Below are positions 24,083 through 36,772 of a stretch of 64,000 bases of DNA, piece by piece. How positions within the stretch are numbered: position 1 is the first letter of the stretch; the number at the start of each line of letters is the position of its first letter. Source of the DNA: Sebastes aleutianus (lineage: Eukaryota > Chordata > Actinopteri > Perciformes > Sebastidae); the NCBI GenBank assembly GCA_916700875.1, contig CAKAKS010000039.1:18201139-18265138 (forward strand), written 5' to 3'. The position numbers and the translations under genes are program-made. Below the pieces are notes generated by a model. The model ran no database searches and was not told the origin of the DNA. It saw only the letters and a list, made by a program, of their open reading frames with translations.

Positions 24083-24396
24083 TTAAGGCGAGTTGGCGGG
24101 GCTGAGGGCGGGGCTGAGGGTGGGGCTGGAGGCATCCGAGCGGCTGTAGTCGCTGAGGGAGCTGGGACGTGTGGTGCTGCTGCCGCCGTGGTGGGGCCTC
24201 TTCAGCATGCCGGGCTGGAAATCTGAGTGGCGCCGGGCATGCTTCATCAGGTGGTCGCTGCGCATGAAGCGCTTGTCACAAAGCGGGCAGCCGAACTTCT
24301 TCTCCCCCGTGTGGGTGCGGTAGTGGCGGGCCAGCTCGTCGGAGCGGGCGAACTTCTTACTGCAGTCGGGCCAGGTGCACGGGAAAGGCCGTTCTC
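24083..24396 (-). CDS. klf13: klf13 exon 2 (zinc fingers 2-3 and C-terminus)
   Basis: Read on the - strand, the exon starts at 24396 after an acceptor 'ctgtgtgtcgcag' and ends at a stop codon at 24085-24083. The first two bases complete the Gly codon begun in exon 1 (TG-G/GA-ERPF). It encodes finger 2 (C-x4-C-x12-H-x3-H, core SKKFARSDELARHYRTHTG) and finger 3 (C-x2-C-x12-H-x3-H, core CDKRFMRSDHLMKHARRH). These are joined by a canonical HTGEK linker. The DNA-reading residues KFARSDEL.R and RFMRSDHL.K are standard for KLF proteins, which bind GC/GT boxes (CACCC). The C-terminus is SLSDYSRSDASSPTLSPALS-PANSP, matching human KLF13 and not KLF9, which settles the paralogue. KLF13 is a nuclear transcription factor, mostly a repressor working through the Sin3-HDAC corepressor and active in lymphocytes and heart (family knowledge). 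Exon length is 314 bases; with exon 1 it makes 792 bases, exactly 264 codons including the stop. Confidence 0.97.
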
Positions 24397-24560
24397 CTGC
24401 GACACACAGAGGGGAGGAGAGACGTCAGTGTCAAAGATGGCAACATTAAGAACAACAATTTTAGCTAATTTAGTTGTTATCATTTAGCCTACTTATTGCT
24501 GACCATTTTCCATTGACATTTTTTTGCACACTTTTTCCCATGTTTGGCATGTTTTAGCAA

Positions 24561-24990
24561 TAGACTGAATAAAATATGGACGTAGTCTCTGCGACGTCAC
24601 CCATAGGTTTCTGAAGAGCCGTTGTGAAGCTCAAAGTGGGAGGCTACGGCCATCGCCATCTTGGCAGTGACGACACAGCCTAACACCTAATCCAAAAATG
24701 GGCAAAAAGGGTGACAGAGCAGACAGCCAGCAGCTAGCGATCTGGTACGGCACCCAGCTGTCACTCAAGGTGGCAACACCCTCATTATATAGAACTATAA
24801 GCCTAAATATAAATTAAACAGGTGAGTTATATAAAAAAGTTCACCCCCCGTGCAGTTGTCACGAACGGGGATATTAGCTATAGAGACCAAAACCGTTTTT
24901 TGTACCAGGCTGTAAACATGTTTATATCTGCTGTAAAGTTGGGCATTTTACTATGGGGGTCTATGGGTATTGACTCCCTTTTGGAGTCCA
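24561..24990 (+). repeat. Fish interspersed repeat ('gacgtcacccataggtttctg'-type)
   Basis: Contains 'ctctgcgacgtcacccatag', 'gaagagccgttgtgaagctc', 'gccatcttggcag' and 'gggggtctatgggtattgac', in an order I recognise as a common percomorph repeat. A piece of what may be its continuation ('gtcgccccctgctggctatt', 'ggcttcacttttcagacccg') sits inside another repeat at 32455-32560. Lies in the klf13 intron just upstream of exon 2. Boundaries approximate. Confidence 0.5.
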
Positions 24991-25224
24991 TATAGAGTTG
25001 ACCTTTTTTTAAATACACCACACTTTTGTTACATTCCATGCAGCCAGCATTTTCCTCTTATTTCAGTCGGATATGAAAATCTACTTGCAAAGATGTGAAA
25101 CCTGAGGTGAGGTGGCTTCTGTGAGGTTCTCCGTGAACATCATTCATGCTGTTATTTTTGCCAAAGTTACATGATTGTTGTGTGGTATTGCAGTACAGAC
25201 TTTTTAAATTCATCCACGCTTTAA

Positions 25225-25764
25225 AGGTACAGTGTGTAAAATTTGGCGGCATCTAATGGTGTGGTTGCGGATTGCAACCAATTGAGTACCCTTCCGCTCA
25301 CTCCTCCCTTTCCAAGACTGCGGTAACATGAGCCGCTGAATGCAAAACCGTAGTAACGCCATGGTATCTTTCAGGACCTTCGCCTCGCTCAGAGGTCATC
25401 CTTACCATAATAACACTACTTTAGGAGCATTAGAAGTCAGACGGCGGCTGGCAGTATCACGGTTTTCCACTCTGCAGCTCATGTTACCGCAGTTTCACAA
25501 GCGTGTCGGAGAACTATGGTGGCCTTCAGGTAACGTAGAAAACGCGAAAGAGCCAGTGTTTTCTTTTGTCCATTAGCTACTGTAGAAACATGGCAGACTC
25601 CGTGAAGAGGACCGGCTCCCTATGTAGATATGAAGAGCTCATTCTAGTCTAATGAAAACACAACGATTCTTAGTTTCAGGTGATTATAACTAATGAAAAC
25701 ATAGTTATGAATATTATATTGCATTTCTGCCAATAGATCCCCCAAAATCCTACACACTGGACCT
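25225..25764 (+). mobile_element. 'AGGTGCAGTGTG' TTAA MITE, copy 2 (complete)
   Basis: Starts AGGTACAGTGTGTAAAATT and ends ATCCTACACACTGGACCT, an inverted pair, with TTAA on both sides (25221-25224 and 25765-25768). At 540 bases this is the only copy in the window with both ends and no large insertion, so it serves as the reference for copies at 11422 and 49129. No transposase. Confidence 0.8.
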
Positions 25765-25768
25765 TTAA

Positions 25769-28700
25769 CATGAAACAGTAACATTGTAACTTTGACAGAA
25801 ATAAAGTGTGTAAAGTGCACTATAATGAGTTACTTATCTCAAACTAACTATACAATCTTGCAACTTGAACATTGTGCTGAGATGAATGGGAGCTCATAGC
25901 TGATGAAAGGTTGGAATAAAACTGCAAAAAAAAAAAGCAATTAAAAATCAATTTTTCAAACTATTCTTGGGGGAGTTGGGGCAGGAATGTTATGTGTCTG
26001 TGATTTGTGGTAAATGGGCCAAAACGTGAAATACACCCTTAAGTGCTTTCGGTTGTAGGACTGTTTACAATGGCAATCATTTATATACAGTAAGTTTTTT
26101 CAAAGTACTGATAGGGTCAGTGAGTGTAACACGAGACAAATGAAACTCAGTGATGCACCCCGGTGCTCACCATGATCCAAATGGCTCACCACAGTGAGAG
26201 TAGTGACTCATTATCACGTGTTTATAGGTTGACAAGTCAAGAAGGCTGCCGTGCAAAGCTAACAGACATGTTTCAGGCATGCTGTGTTGTTTTCTGTACA
26301 TAGCAGACTCTGAGTCATCAAGGATTAATGATCACAGGGTTATAGGTCTGATGGCTCGGTAAAGAGAAGGATATCAAAACCACCCGAGAGATCCTCAAAA
26401 TATATATTAAAAAGTGAGACAAAAAGGCTGTAGTGAGACGTGGGACTTGTGGTAAATCACCTAAAAATTGGCGCTGTGCTGGAGGAGCAGACACAGTTTA
26501 ATTATCTAAGCTCCAGATGCTAATCACACTCACAATGGTTACCCAGCCCATTTTCCAACATGCAACTATCTGTGACTCGGCACATGGGAAATTACACCCT
26601 TCCCCCCTCCATCAGGCAATAAAAAGTGGGCTATGACACAAATCTACTCAAAGCCAGATGGTACTATATATCTTGTGGTTTCCTTCCATTCTGATGTGGA
26701 AACTGTGGGCATGCACGGAGCCTGAACGCAGCGCTCTGCATCCACTGGCCAACACATCTAATACTGTACTCCTCTTAGTTCCATTCCACTGAGTTTCTGC
26801 CTGACAATAGCTACATCCAGCGCTCTAATTTTACCAGCGTGACCTTGCAGTACTATAGCGAAGGGCGGCACGTCGTACTCTTTTAATGTTATTATGGTGC
26901 TTTCCTGAGAATATTCAATCACGTCACTGAGGTATGAAAAGGAATAGATGGTGAGATGCGTGAATGTTTATAGGTGGCATGACAAACGCACATCAGAAAC
27001 AGGCCTGCCAAACGCTTTCTTTGTTCTGTGGTTTCCCTCAGGGCCGCAATGGAAACAGTGCTGTTCAGCATCAAAACACTCATATGCTACCTGATGCCAG
27101 AGAGTCTCAAAAACAAGAACTCGTCTCGGTCCCTCCCCCCCCTATACTGCATGGTTACAAAACATGCAGACAGACAGAGCAAGTCTAGACAACCCGGTCT
27201 GTGTTCCTGCCTGTGACGCCTCACCTCAGGTCCAGACTAACTCAGTCAGCCCTGCCTGCTACAGTTCCTGCGGGCTCAGTGTATGTAAACTTTGTAACTG
27301 ACATATAGACATTTGCATATTACAGCTTTGTCTCCTTTTCCCCAAAACATTACTGCAAGAGTTAACACACAAAGAAACAACCCATCCGCCCTGCATGAGT
27401 TTAAAAGTCATAAAAACAAGGAGGCTGTGGTTGTTTGACCCTATTCACACATCCTGGATTAAACCCTGGAGAAAAAGAGGTGGTTTAACTTTTAAAAAAC
27501 ACTAATGTCATTGAAGAGACTCATGATGGTCTGATTTCATACCTTATTAGCAAAGAGAAGCAGCCTGCGCTGCCACCTGGCACTGCAAAATGAGTTATTG
27601 GCTAAAAAGTAGAGCTACGCTCTGCGGACTGCTTAAGGCTCAATAACCAGTGTAACGGATCCAACCACATTAATATTTAACCAGACACCAGAGAGCCAGG
27701 CTGAGATATCCAGTCTAACTGCCCTGATACAGTAATGCAGCCATAGTGGAAGCATCAGGTATCCAACAGCAACTCACCGAGACGCATCAAATTATTTAGA
27801 GCTTCTTAGAAAATGCGGATGCCCATTTTCACCTCCCGCTAAACTGCTTTTGGCATTTAGGTCAACGATATGAATATGCATCAAAAGTCCTGCTGCTTTA
27901 ATGTCAGCCTTGAAAGGTTCACTTACATAAAGAGAGGAAAAAAACACGCAATGCCCCAATTAATGGTGCTTCTTTCATAACATGAGGATTGGGCAGTAAA
28001 AAAAACCATTTTCTGGTGACAATGAGGAGGTTTAACGCTTTGATCCTGAGTGGAAATGATGAGAGGGGTTATTTCCCTGTGTGGTAGGAGGATGTCACTC
28101 TGCAAGAGATTTCAATAGACTGCAGATATTGCTCCGCATCTCTGTTGAAAGAGACTGCTTTAAGCTGCACCCCTTATACCCTAGCTGCTCTTATTCCCAT
28201 CTAATTGTCACAGCAGGGCTCCGTGGCGATCGTGACGCCGGGCCCCACCGATTGGTTATCCCATCTCTGGCAGCGTCCACATCCAGGGTGTGGTTTGTGT
28301 TTCTCAGAATGTGTCGGTTGCAGAGGGCAAGGGTGAAGGGTAGGAGGGGGGGTAATGAGGGAAGCTTTTCCCTAACGAACACAGTGACCCAGTTCCCCGT
28401 AAAGTGAGTTACATCATGCACGCAAACTGTATCTCCACTAAAGCACTAGTGTCCCCCCTCCAAGGCGATGCGATTATGTCACAGGTACTCTTGTTATATA
28501 ACTGTTCTCTCCGAGGCCACTGGGTCAGTAAATAAACAGCTCATCTCTGCTCCTCTCCCACCATCCTTCTCTCATTCATATCTAAGAGTCTTCGGTTTCT
28601 GCAGAAACGGTTCAGAGAAATCTGAGTTGGTCTCCCCGGTGTAAGGGATGCTGTCTGCGAAAGGCGAGATCAAATCTCTTTTTTGACGTGAGCAGCGGCG

Positions 28701-31665
28701 CAGGAACTCAGTCACCTGCTACCGACTACCAGCATTTCAAACGAGAGTCGATAACATTCCTGGTGTGTCCTCAGGCATGGGCCAAACTCACACAGTGTAC
28801 GGCTGAAACCTTGATGTGAGCCTGCCATAAGAGAGCTAGAGTAAATAGCTGTGCAGGGTGAGGAGGGAAAAAAACATACAGTTCCTGTGGATACATCAGA
28901 GATCACCTTGAAGCTGACTTTGCTCCGCCTGCACACTAAGAACCCGAACAGGAAATATCTTTTACAGAGCTCAGAACAAAAACCTCACTAAACCTGCGTG
29001 GACTTTTACAAGCAAACAGCTCGACCAGCAGGGAAAGTAAAACTGGAGTCAGACTGTAGATCACGGCTCATTAGAGTTGGAGCTACCTCACTTGAGCGCT
29101 GGCTTAGTGGCACAGTCAGCTTGGCAGCATGAAATAAGAGGGACACCACTAACTCCAGAGGTAGGGCTCAGCGCAGTCCTGTAATTTGGTCGCGTGTTTA
29201 CAACACACTATGACCTGTAACCAACCAGGAGCCAGCATACAACCATCCATGGGATTTTGGGTAATACCAAAATGACTGTTGAGCCCCTCTTCAGCATAAA
29301 CCACTGGAGCAGACAGGGTTAACCCGACCGTGCCCAGCCCCTCCCTTCTACACTCACCGTCACATGCCGAGATGATCTGAACACTAACGTGTGTGCAGAA
29401 CAATGAATACATATTAACTTTTTTTGCAGGCAGCGGTATATGCAGGCTTCGCTCGTGCAAAAATAACAACAAAGGGCTCACAAAGTTCTGCGGTCGGTAG
29501 AAAGGGAAACAAAAGACGCTGCTTGATTTGAAACATATCTGAGATCAGAACTGTTTACGTGGCTGCTCGTCTATGAAAAATTAACTCAGTGGGAGAGGAG
29601 TCGAATTACCACAACATGTTTTCTCAGAAGCTCCATTCAGAGTTTGTTGCAAACAAGAATAAGTTGCAATAAAGGAGCCTTGGGTGGGTCAGATGCTCGT
29701 GACGAGGACCGAGGTCGTCGGGAGAAAGCTCTGAAAACGGGGAGGATTTGATATATTATCATCTTTTGTCTTTATTGAGAGGGACCTTGCATTGCCGTTG
29801 AATAGCACGCCTCCCCTTGTGGGCCTATAGCTGTCAGGTTGTGAACAATAGCAGCAGCCTCGCTCCCAGCAGGAGAGCCACTCCTGTAATGCATTTCAAT
29901 CAGACGGGCTGTGCGTACTAACCGTAACTCACTCCCCCTTGGTCTGCGCCGCACAGGGCTATTGACATTCACCCGGAGACATGCAAGTGGGGTCGAGTGT
30001 GATTCCTGCACACACTTAGCCATACATTACTTTATCCCCTTAACTCTTTAAAGGGAAAGGTAGGGGGTAGCTCGTCTGCATTGACCAGCTCATCACATTT
30101 GCCTCAATTAGTTAGAGTGGGCACTCTCTTACAGCCTTGAGAGCATGCTAAAACAACCTGCAGCCTTGACGTGTTGCAGGCAGGCAGTCTCCTCGTCTTC
30201 TAAAACCCTGGTTAACTAAGGACAAACAGCTGCAGCCTTTTAATGGGTGTTTACAGTTGGTCGGCAGAAGCAGGTGGGTGCAGGGATGCCCCATCACGCG
30301 TGACTCTCGCTCACGCAGCACAACGCCGGCTCATTCCACTGATGGAGTCTGACACGATAGCTCAAAATGTGGTAGACGTCCTCACTAACCAGCATCCAAA
30401 CAAAGAGCCACAGCCCTGCTGGATCATGAGAGGCCTCACCACACTGCAAAGAAGAGGAGATACAGGCTGTCCAATGTTATACCTGATACTCTGAATATTT
30501 CCATGTCTCAGAGAAAATGCCCTCCTTCTTCCCCCAAAGACTCCACAAAACACTTCTCATCTCGTGCGAGGGGCCACACCCCTGTGTGTCGTGGTCTGCC
30601 ACAGTCTGATTTATCACGCGGAGAAAGGGGACACACCTTACATACCGTAGGGAACATAAACAGCCCAGCTAGAGACAAAACACTCCCTCTGACATGAGCT
30701 CCACAGCCTTTTCCACTCTTATTCAAGCTCAGCACAGTGGACACAGTCAGAGTTTAAACTCTCAGACGGGACCCTGCGAGCGCCGGGCTGACAGGGGTGT
30801 TCTCTGCCGCAGAGGTCACAGCCCTTCGAACGTTAATCAGATTAGCTGCAGATGCAGCTGAATAAATGACCTACATCAATGGAGGGCATTGACAGTGAAT
30901 ATGCCGGTATCTTACCCCACCCCCACCCTGCCGCACTGTATATTCTCCGTCTTTGTACTGCAGATCCCTCCCTTTGCATGCGAGATGCGGTTGGCGGTTT
31001 TTGAACAGGAGAGCTGAATAAAAATGTTCCACAGGTCTGTATCCCTCTCTTCCTGCCGCTGGTAATCAACACCGCGCCACAAGCCGTGGTCGGGGCTCGG
31101 CCTCGCAACACAACACGCTTCAGCACCTATTTTGCTTTGCAGGCTGGAGGAGGGTGGGAGGGGCTGGTGGGGGGGAATAGACAGAGCAGCTTTTATAGAG
31201 CTACTCCAGAGCTGTCTAAAGAATACATGAGCCCTGTGGGCCACTGGAAGCAACATATAGTATTAGGAGTATCCACCATGCATGCTTGACTGCTTAATCA
31301 CAGTTAAATCAGATTTACATTCCAACATTAGTGAGGAGCTACCCTACTGTGAGCTGGTACAGTATGTTTCCATATAGCCTTGCATATGGACAGCATGTGC
31401 CCTAGCACATGCCTCAGAGATGTCTTTCATGGAGCAGGAACGTTGCACCAGAGGATTAGAAGTGGCAAGATGGCGGCTCCACTTTGGTTTTATTTACATC
31501 CCGGGGATCAAGTAGATTTAACTAATACCTTGCTGCTTCCATTGGATACATAATGTACTGCTACACATTGCCCTCACGGGCCAACCAGATTTCATTCTCG
31601 AGCCACATGTCTTATCTTACAGCAGAAGAAGACGCATCAGTAAATTTATAACAAGACTATGGCTA
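25769..31665 (-). other. klf13: klf13 intron, unassigned
   Basis: About 5.9 kb without a recognised repeat family or exon. Open frames here are short and show no known domain. Intron enhancers are possible but none can be named from the sequence. Confidence 0.5.
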
Positions 31666-31993
31666 CGTTCCAAATCACATTCATTTGAATTTTTACTTTT
31701 AGTACATACTGTAGCTGCCCTTACAAAGTATATACTGTTGCATGCTGTATGCATACAATTAGGACATGCTACTTTGTTATAACGTTGCACCTTGAACTTT
31801 GACCCTCTTGCTCATATATCCGCTGGGCAGAGGATTGCAAGCCAGAAAAGCATGCTGGCTTGCATACTGCAAAATATGACCGGATGAAGTATGTATTTTT
31901 GGCAAACTGCATTTGACATACTATGTATTGGGTCATATTAAATCATTTTCTGGCGTATTAAATAGTGTGGGAGTATGGGTATTGGAACGCACA
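31666..31993. repeat. MITE with GTTCCAAAT / ATTGGAAC ends
   Basis: Left 'cgttccaaatcacattc' and right 'gggtattggaacgc' form a short inverted pair. The interior has many 'gcatac' and 'agtatg' motifs, like the elements at 5686 and 44344. Confidence 0.5.
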
Positions 31994-32010
31994 GTTAGAG
32001 TCTACAGTCA

Positions 32011-32775
32011 TGCTAGTGGCTCTGTGAGGATGTATTCAGGCTTAGTGGTGCTTTGAGCTGAATGCTAATATCAGCATACTAACATGCTTGCAATGACAAT
32101 GCTAACATGCTGGTGTTTAGCAGGTGGTGCTTACCACACTTACCATCTTAGTTTAGCATGCTTGCATGCTAGCATTTGCACTAAACATAAAGTACAGATG
32201 AGGTTGATGGGAATGTCATTAGTTTTGCAGGTTTGATCATAAACCAAAGTACTGGACAAATTAAAATTTTGACCCGATGATTGCACAAGATGAAGAGTCT
32301 GGGGCAGCTTAATAATTATTAATACAATACATCCAGAAGGGAACATGCACCACATTTCTGTACTTGTTTTCATGGCAATCCATCAATTAGTTGAGACATT
32401 TCACTTAAAACCACAAATGTCAACCTCATAGTGGCAGAATAGGGAAAGCGGACAGAGGAGTCGCCCCCTGCTGGCTATTAGAAAGAATGCAAGTTTATGG
32501 CACTTCCACATTGGCTTCACTTTTCAGACCCGGAGGTAGCCCGCTGGTCTGTACCCAGTTTGGGTGACGATGCATCTATTAGGTATTGAGATAATTCACT
32601 GGACAAGAGAAAACGGACCTGCAAGTGGCGCGAGAGGAAAAGTCAGGCAATCGCCAAAGTCAGTGAGGTTCATCCTCTGAGGACCATGACTGTCTGTATA
32701 ATATTACATGGCAATCCATCAAATAGTTGTTGAGATATTTCAGTCTGGACCACAGTGGTGGATCGACCGACTACA
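32011..32775 (+). repeat. Fish repeat ('ttagcatgctagcatttgc'-type), interrupted
   Basis: Landmarks in order: 'ggctctgtgaggatg', 'ggtgctttgagctgaatgct', 'agtttagcatgcttgcatgc', 'aatgtcattagttttgcagg', 'aattaaaattttgacccgat', 'catggcaatccatcaa' and 'gatatttcagtctggacca'. Related partial copies are at 42014-42210 and 42853-43192. About 32450-32600 is foreign, with 'gaggagtcgccccctgctgg', another common fish repeat piece. Confidence 0.6.
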
Positions 32776-34790
32776 TGCCACTAGCATGGCTAAAAGCATT
32801 TGTAACGTCACCAGAATGGCGACAAATGGAAACTGTGAGCGTCTCCTGACAGAGCAAGGAGTCGTCGTTTTATTACACATCAGGAGTAAATACGGTTCAA
32901 CTGGGTGGGATGGTGGAAATCCTGCCGTGTGGCAGGTAGACAGACTGACCTCTTGTGCCCCAGTAGAGTTTAAACCCATCGCTGTGCCAAGGTCAGGCTC
33001 AAGCAAGAGCAGGAAAACCCCATCCCCACCCTGCTACCTCATCATCACTGCCACCAGCCACACAGGAACACTGTGCACTCTGTGTAGCAGTGCAGCCAAA
33101 TATAAAACCACTGGCAGAGGTGCAGTATACATAATCAGAGACTCCTGCTTCTTTTTTCCATGTGGAATTTGGGATAATTTGACATTAAAAAAAAGTGTCA
33201 TTAACCACAGTTATTCGGCTCAAAATAGAAAGCATGCATGAATAACTGGGTCTACATGGCAGTGGAGCTGTACTGCCAGGTGGTGCCACTTATTTCTTTT
33301 AGGACAGACAGAAGAGGGATTTACAGCCATCTCACAGTATTAGAGGTACCCCCAGCGGAACACAAAAGACCTCCAGACAAAACGTCAAACCGACTGTAAA
33401 ATATGTCATTATAGGCTCTTTGTCTTTGTGAAATATTGACCCTGTTCGTCCCGGTGATTCAAATAGTTTTCGAATAGCTCCTGGACACTGACAAGGTGGC
33501 CTTTTGTGAGGCCCAGCTGTGGGGGGCGCAGAAGGCCCAGGCTGTTCTTTCTGAAGAAGATAGGACTTGTAATGAGCTTGTCAGGGGCCATCTCTCCTTT
33601 ATAGATGGCAGTCTGCATGACACGACCGGAGCAGAGTAATGAGGCTTCACAGAGAACACCATGTACTTCATGACCACAAGATACCTCTCGGGAAAGTGGG
33701 TCTTCATCGTTAGAGTCGGTTATGCGTCTTAAGACAAAGAGTCGATAAAGAATGAATGAAAAGAAACCAGCTGGTGCTGAGAAAAATCCTTTGAGAGAAA
33801 CAGAAGCAGTTTCTTTTATACGACCTTCATTTGTTCCATTTTAAAACGACATGACTGCATTTTCCATACTGCAAGATAAGTATATGTGTTGGAGAATAAA
33901 GCCCCACCCTCCCGCAGCATGGAGATCAGACAAAAGCTGTCTGGTAACCTTTAGACCCCTCAACTGTGGAGGATTCCTCGCCACAAAACTCAATGCAGTT
34001 TAATGAGCGATTTAAATTCAGCGTGTTCCCTCATGTCTGCTACATCCATCCTGGTGTCCCTCTTACACTGAAGAAACCTTAAATGAACCCACTTAGTCTC
34101 CACTAAGGGAACCCGAAACCAGGAACGTTTTAATACCTTTTTAAAAGAGATAGTCCCCAGTTACTCAGGATAATCCACAGGCCTCATTCGGGCTTTTTTT
34201 CTAATGAAAATTGTTCACAGCAAGGTATGTTTCCTGGAAAACACACTGCTGTTGAGTTTGTTTCTCAAATGTACATTTTGAATGCTTTGAGCTCTGCACT
34301 GCTCCTCCATTATACTGGAATGGCAGGAAAAAATGCATCAGAAGAGCAAATAAAGCTGAAACTATCTTCATGGCTTCTGTAATTTGTAATTTAGGAGAGC
34401 CGACCCTTAAAAATCATCCTCCTTAATAGCTAACAACATCATAACATAAACTAAAAAATACTCTCGCATGATTTAAAATAAAAATGATGATGCCTCTCAT
34501 AAGACATTACTAGTGGGTGAAGTTCAATTTGAGCTAGTAACAGGATTGATTGCATAAGAAACACAGTGTAGCTCAGGTTCCAGCTCTTCTTACACACAAG
34601 AACTGCAAAAGCCGGGAGGATGATGAGGCTTTGGGCGTTACAGAAGAAGACGAGCGAGGACGCCATGTCCCTGGCTCTTTGTTTAGAGCCTATAACAGTG
34701 TTTCCCCCCCCTCAATTAGATAGCGGTGTTTGGCTGTAGCCGACTGGGCTGAGATCCATTCTCTCCTGACTCTGCTAGTAGGGGCTGAAC
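32776..34790 (-). other. klf13: klf13 intron, unassigned
   Basis: About 2 kb with no recognised feature. A 177-codon open frame overlapping 32708-33241 starts within repeat sequence and has no recognisable domain. Confidence 0.5.
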
Positions 34791-35690
34791 TGAGGGAAAC
34801 ACACTGCGAGAGTCTGGCTCTGTGAAAGCACTGCAAGGTTGGCTGAGGCAGCCCAGCTGAACTCAGATGACCCACATTCTGGGACCATCCAATCAAATGA
34901 GCAGAAAGAGCCATTATTATCAGAATTTATGGGATGCAAACCAATCGTGAAGCCAGACGCGGGAGCATATCCAAACAGAGAGGCAGGCGAAAGGAAACGC
35001 TTAATAGGCAAAGAGACAAGGGCAGGGCTTATAGGGAGGAAAAAAAAAAAAAGCTGCACTAAAAACACATGGTCGGGGCTGAAGGGAAGCACAGGAGGCT
35101 GGCTCTCACTGCTGCTGCTGCTGCAAGTTTGGCTGAGACGAGGCGGTTGAACTGAGGTGACTCACGTTCTGTGACTATCCAATCAAATAAGCAGAAAGCC
35201 TCATCCAAAACTGTATAGGACACAAACCAATCACAAAGCCAGACACAAGAGTGTATCCCAAAAGAGAAGGCAAAGAGACAAGGGATGATAGACAGTAATA
35301 AAGATGCACTAAAAGACACCATTTAAGTAATGATGCTGGAGTATTATGTATACCCCCATGCATAAGTCAAATTAGCTCCTGTTCTTTTGACAAACACTGA
35401 TTGCACCAAGCTGCAGCTGGTGTAATAAAAGGTGGTGCATAATGTACTTCTCAATAAGAATGAATCAAACTGGACTAATCTGCATCACATAATAGTGTAT
35501 ATAGTGTTTCTGATCACATCTGGCATCCATATGACATTCCTCTAAAGGATAGTACATCTGGTCATATAAGGACACAAAGCCAGACAGTGGAGGGGGGAGT
35601 GTGTGTCTTGATGCAAAGGCAGGCAGGCGAGGAGAGAAGAATAGGCATTGAGACAAGAATGTAACCCTGTGAGGATGGATGGGTCACCGA
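34791..35690. repeat. Degenerate tandem array of about 285-base CCAAT-containing modules
   Basis: Module 1 (about 34791-35073) and module 2 (about 35074-35330) align in order: 'gggctgaa', 'ggctggctct'-like, 'ttggctgag', 'gaact.ag.tgac.cac.ttctg', 'atccaatcaaat.agcagaaag', 'accaatc' then 'aagccagac' and 'aaagagacaaggg'. The CCAATCAAA motif recurs with an offset of about 289 and 'accaatc' plus 'aagccagac' with an offset of about 286. A weaker third module at about 35570-35670 retains 'cacaaagccagacag', 'ggcaggcgag' and 'attgagacaag'. The array lies 1.1-2 kb inside klf13 intron 1. Whether it regulates klf13 is inference. Confidence 0.7.
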
Positions 35691-36772
35691 TTTTTTAATA
35701 TTGAGACAAATAAGGAGTGAGTTATGCAAAAAAGAAAAGAAAAGGGGGCTCAATGTCAAGAAGGTATCCCACCTATTTTGCATTTTATGTGCACATATTT
35801 ATGTGGAATTAAATTCTTATATGACTCAGATATATAATCCAGAACTATTGTGTTTGAGCTGTCAGGCTGATGTACTTGTATGTGTTTGTGTGTGTGGAGA
35901 AAGGAGGATGTAGAGCTGCAGAGGGAGCTGGAGGAGAGGCTCCTCTCAGTCGAGGCTCAGCTAGCTGAGTCTGTTGCTGGCCAGATCAGCTGGCAGTCTG
36001 TCTAGCGGGGGTGTGGCACATCACAACAAAGGGCTTTGGGCAGACAGGCGACTGCACACAGCTCTTATCATCAACCCCCTCAATTTGAGTCCATCTACAT
36101 CTTTACCCCCCTCCTCTCAGTAGCCTATGCAGAGGAATGCAAAGAGCAAACATACTGTATGGAGGTCCTTCAGGAAAGTCAAACCGTATATCCTGCTTAT
36201 CTGATTCACTCTGCAGGGTGACTGGTACCGGATTGAAAACTTTTTTGCATGCCCATGTCAGTGCTTCCTATATTCTGTGATGGTGATGTGCGCATTTTGT
36301 TTTGCACAAAGTTGACTTTAATTAATGCGCGCAAGATGAAGAACTGGAAACCCGATCTGCGTAATTTAGTTGTGCGTTTGGCACTGCAGGTTTCGGTTTG
36401 TACAGACTGTCCATTGCAGGAAAAGCAGTGACAAAAGCTTGAGTGGGAGTGGCACTATTTTGGACTCCCTCATCCCTCCCTCCCACCCGAAATGAAAAGG
36501 ACATTTCGCAAAGTTCATCCAAGTTACAGGAACAATGCAGATATTAAACTATGCGCACAATTTCTGGCCTTTTACTGTAACTGTGGAAGCAGATTATTCT
36601 CATTTAGGGTGGACTGTTATTACGCACATAGGCTATATATGACTCGAGGAAACATCAGCCCTATAAATAGATGAGAATTTAAGAGAAACCACACTTCTGA
36701 TCAGTATTTTAATATCTCATTATAGGCAATGGAACAATAAGTCAACACACATTTGCATCCAGTGAAACTGAC

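Noticed and set aside
32708..33241. 177-codon + frame in the klf13 intron
   Set aside because: Starts within a repeat and shows no domain or codon pattern of a real protein.
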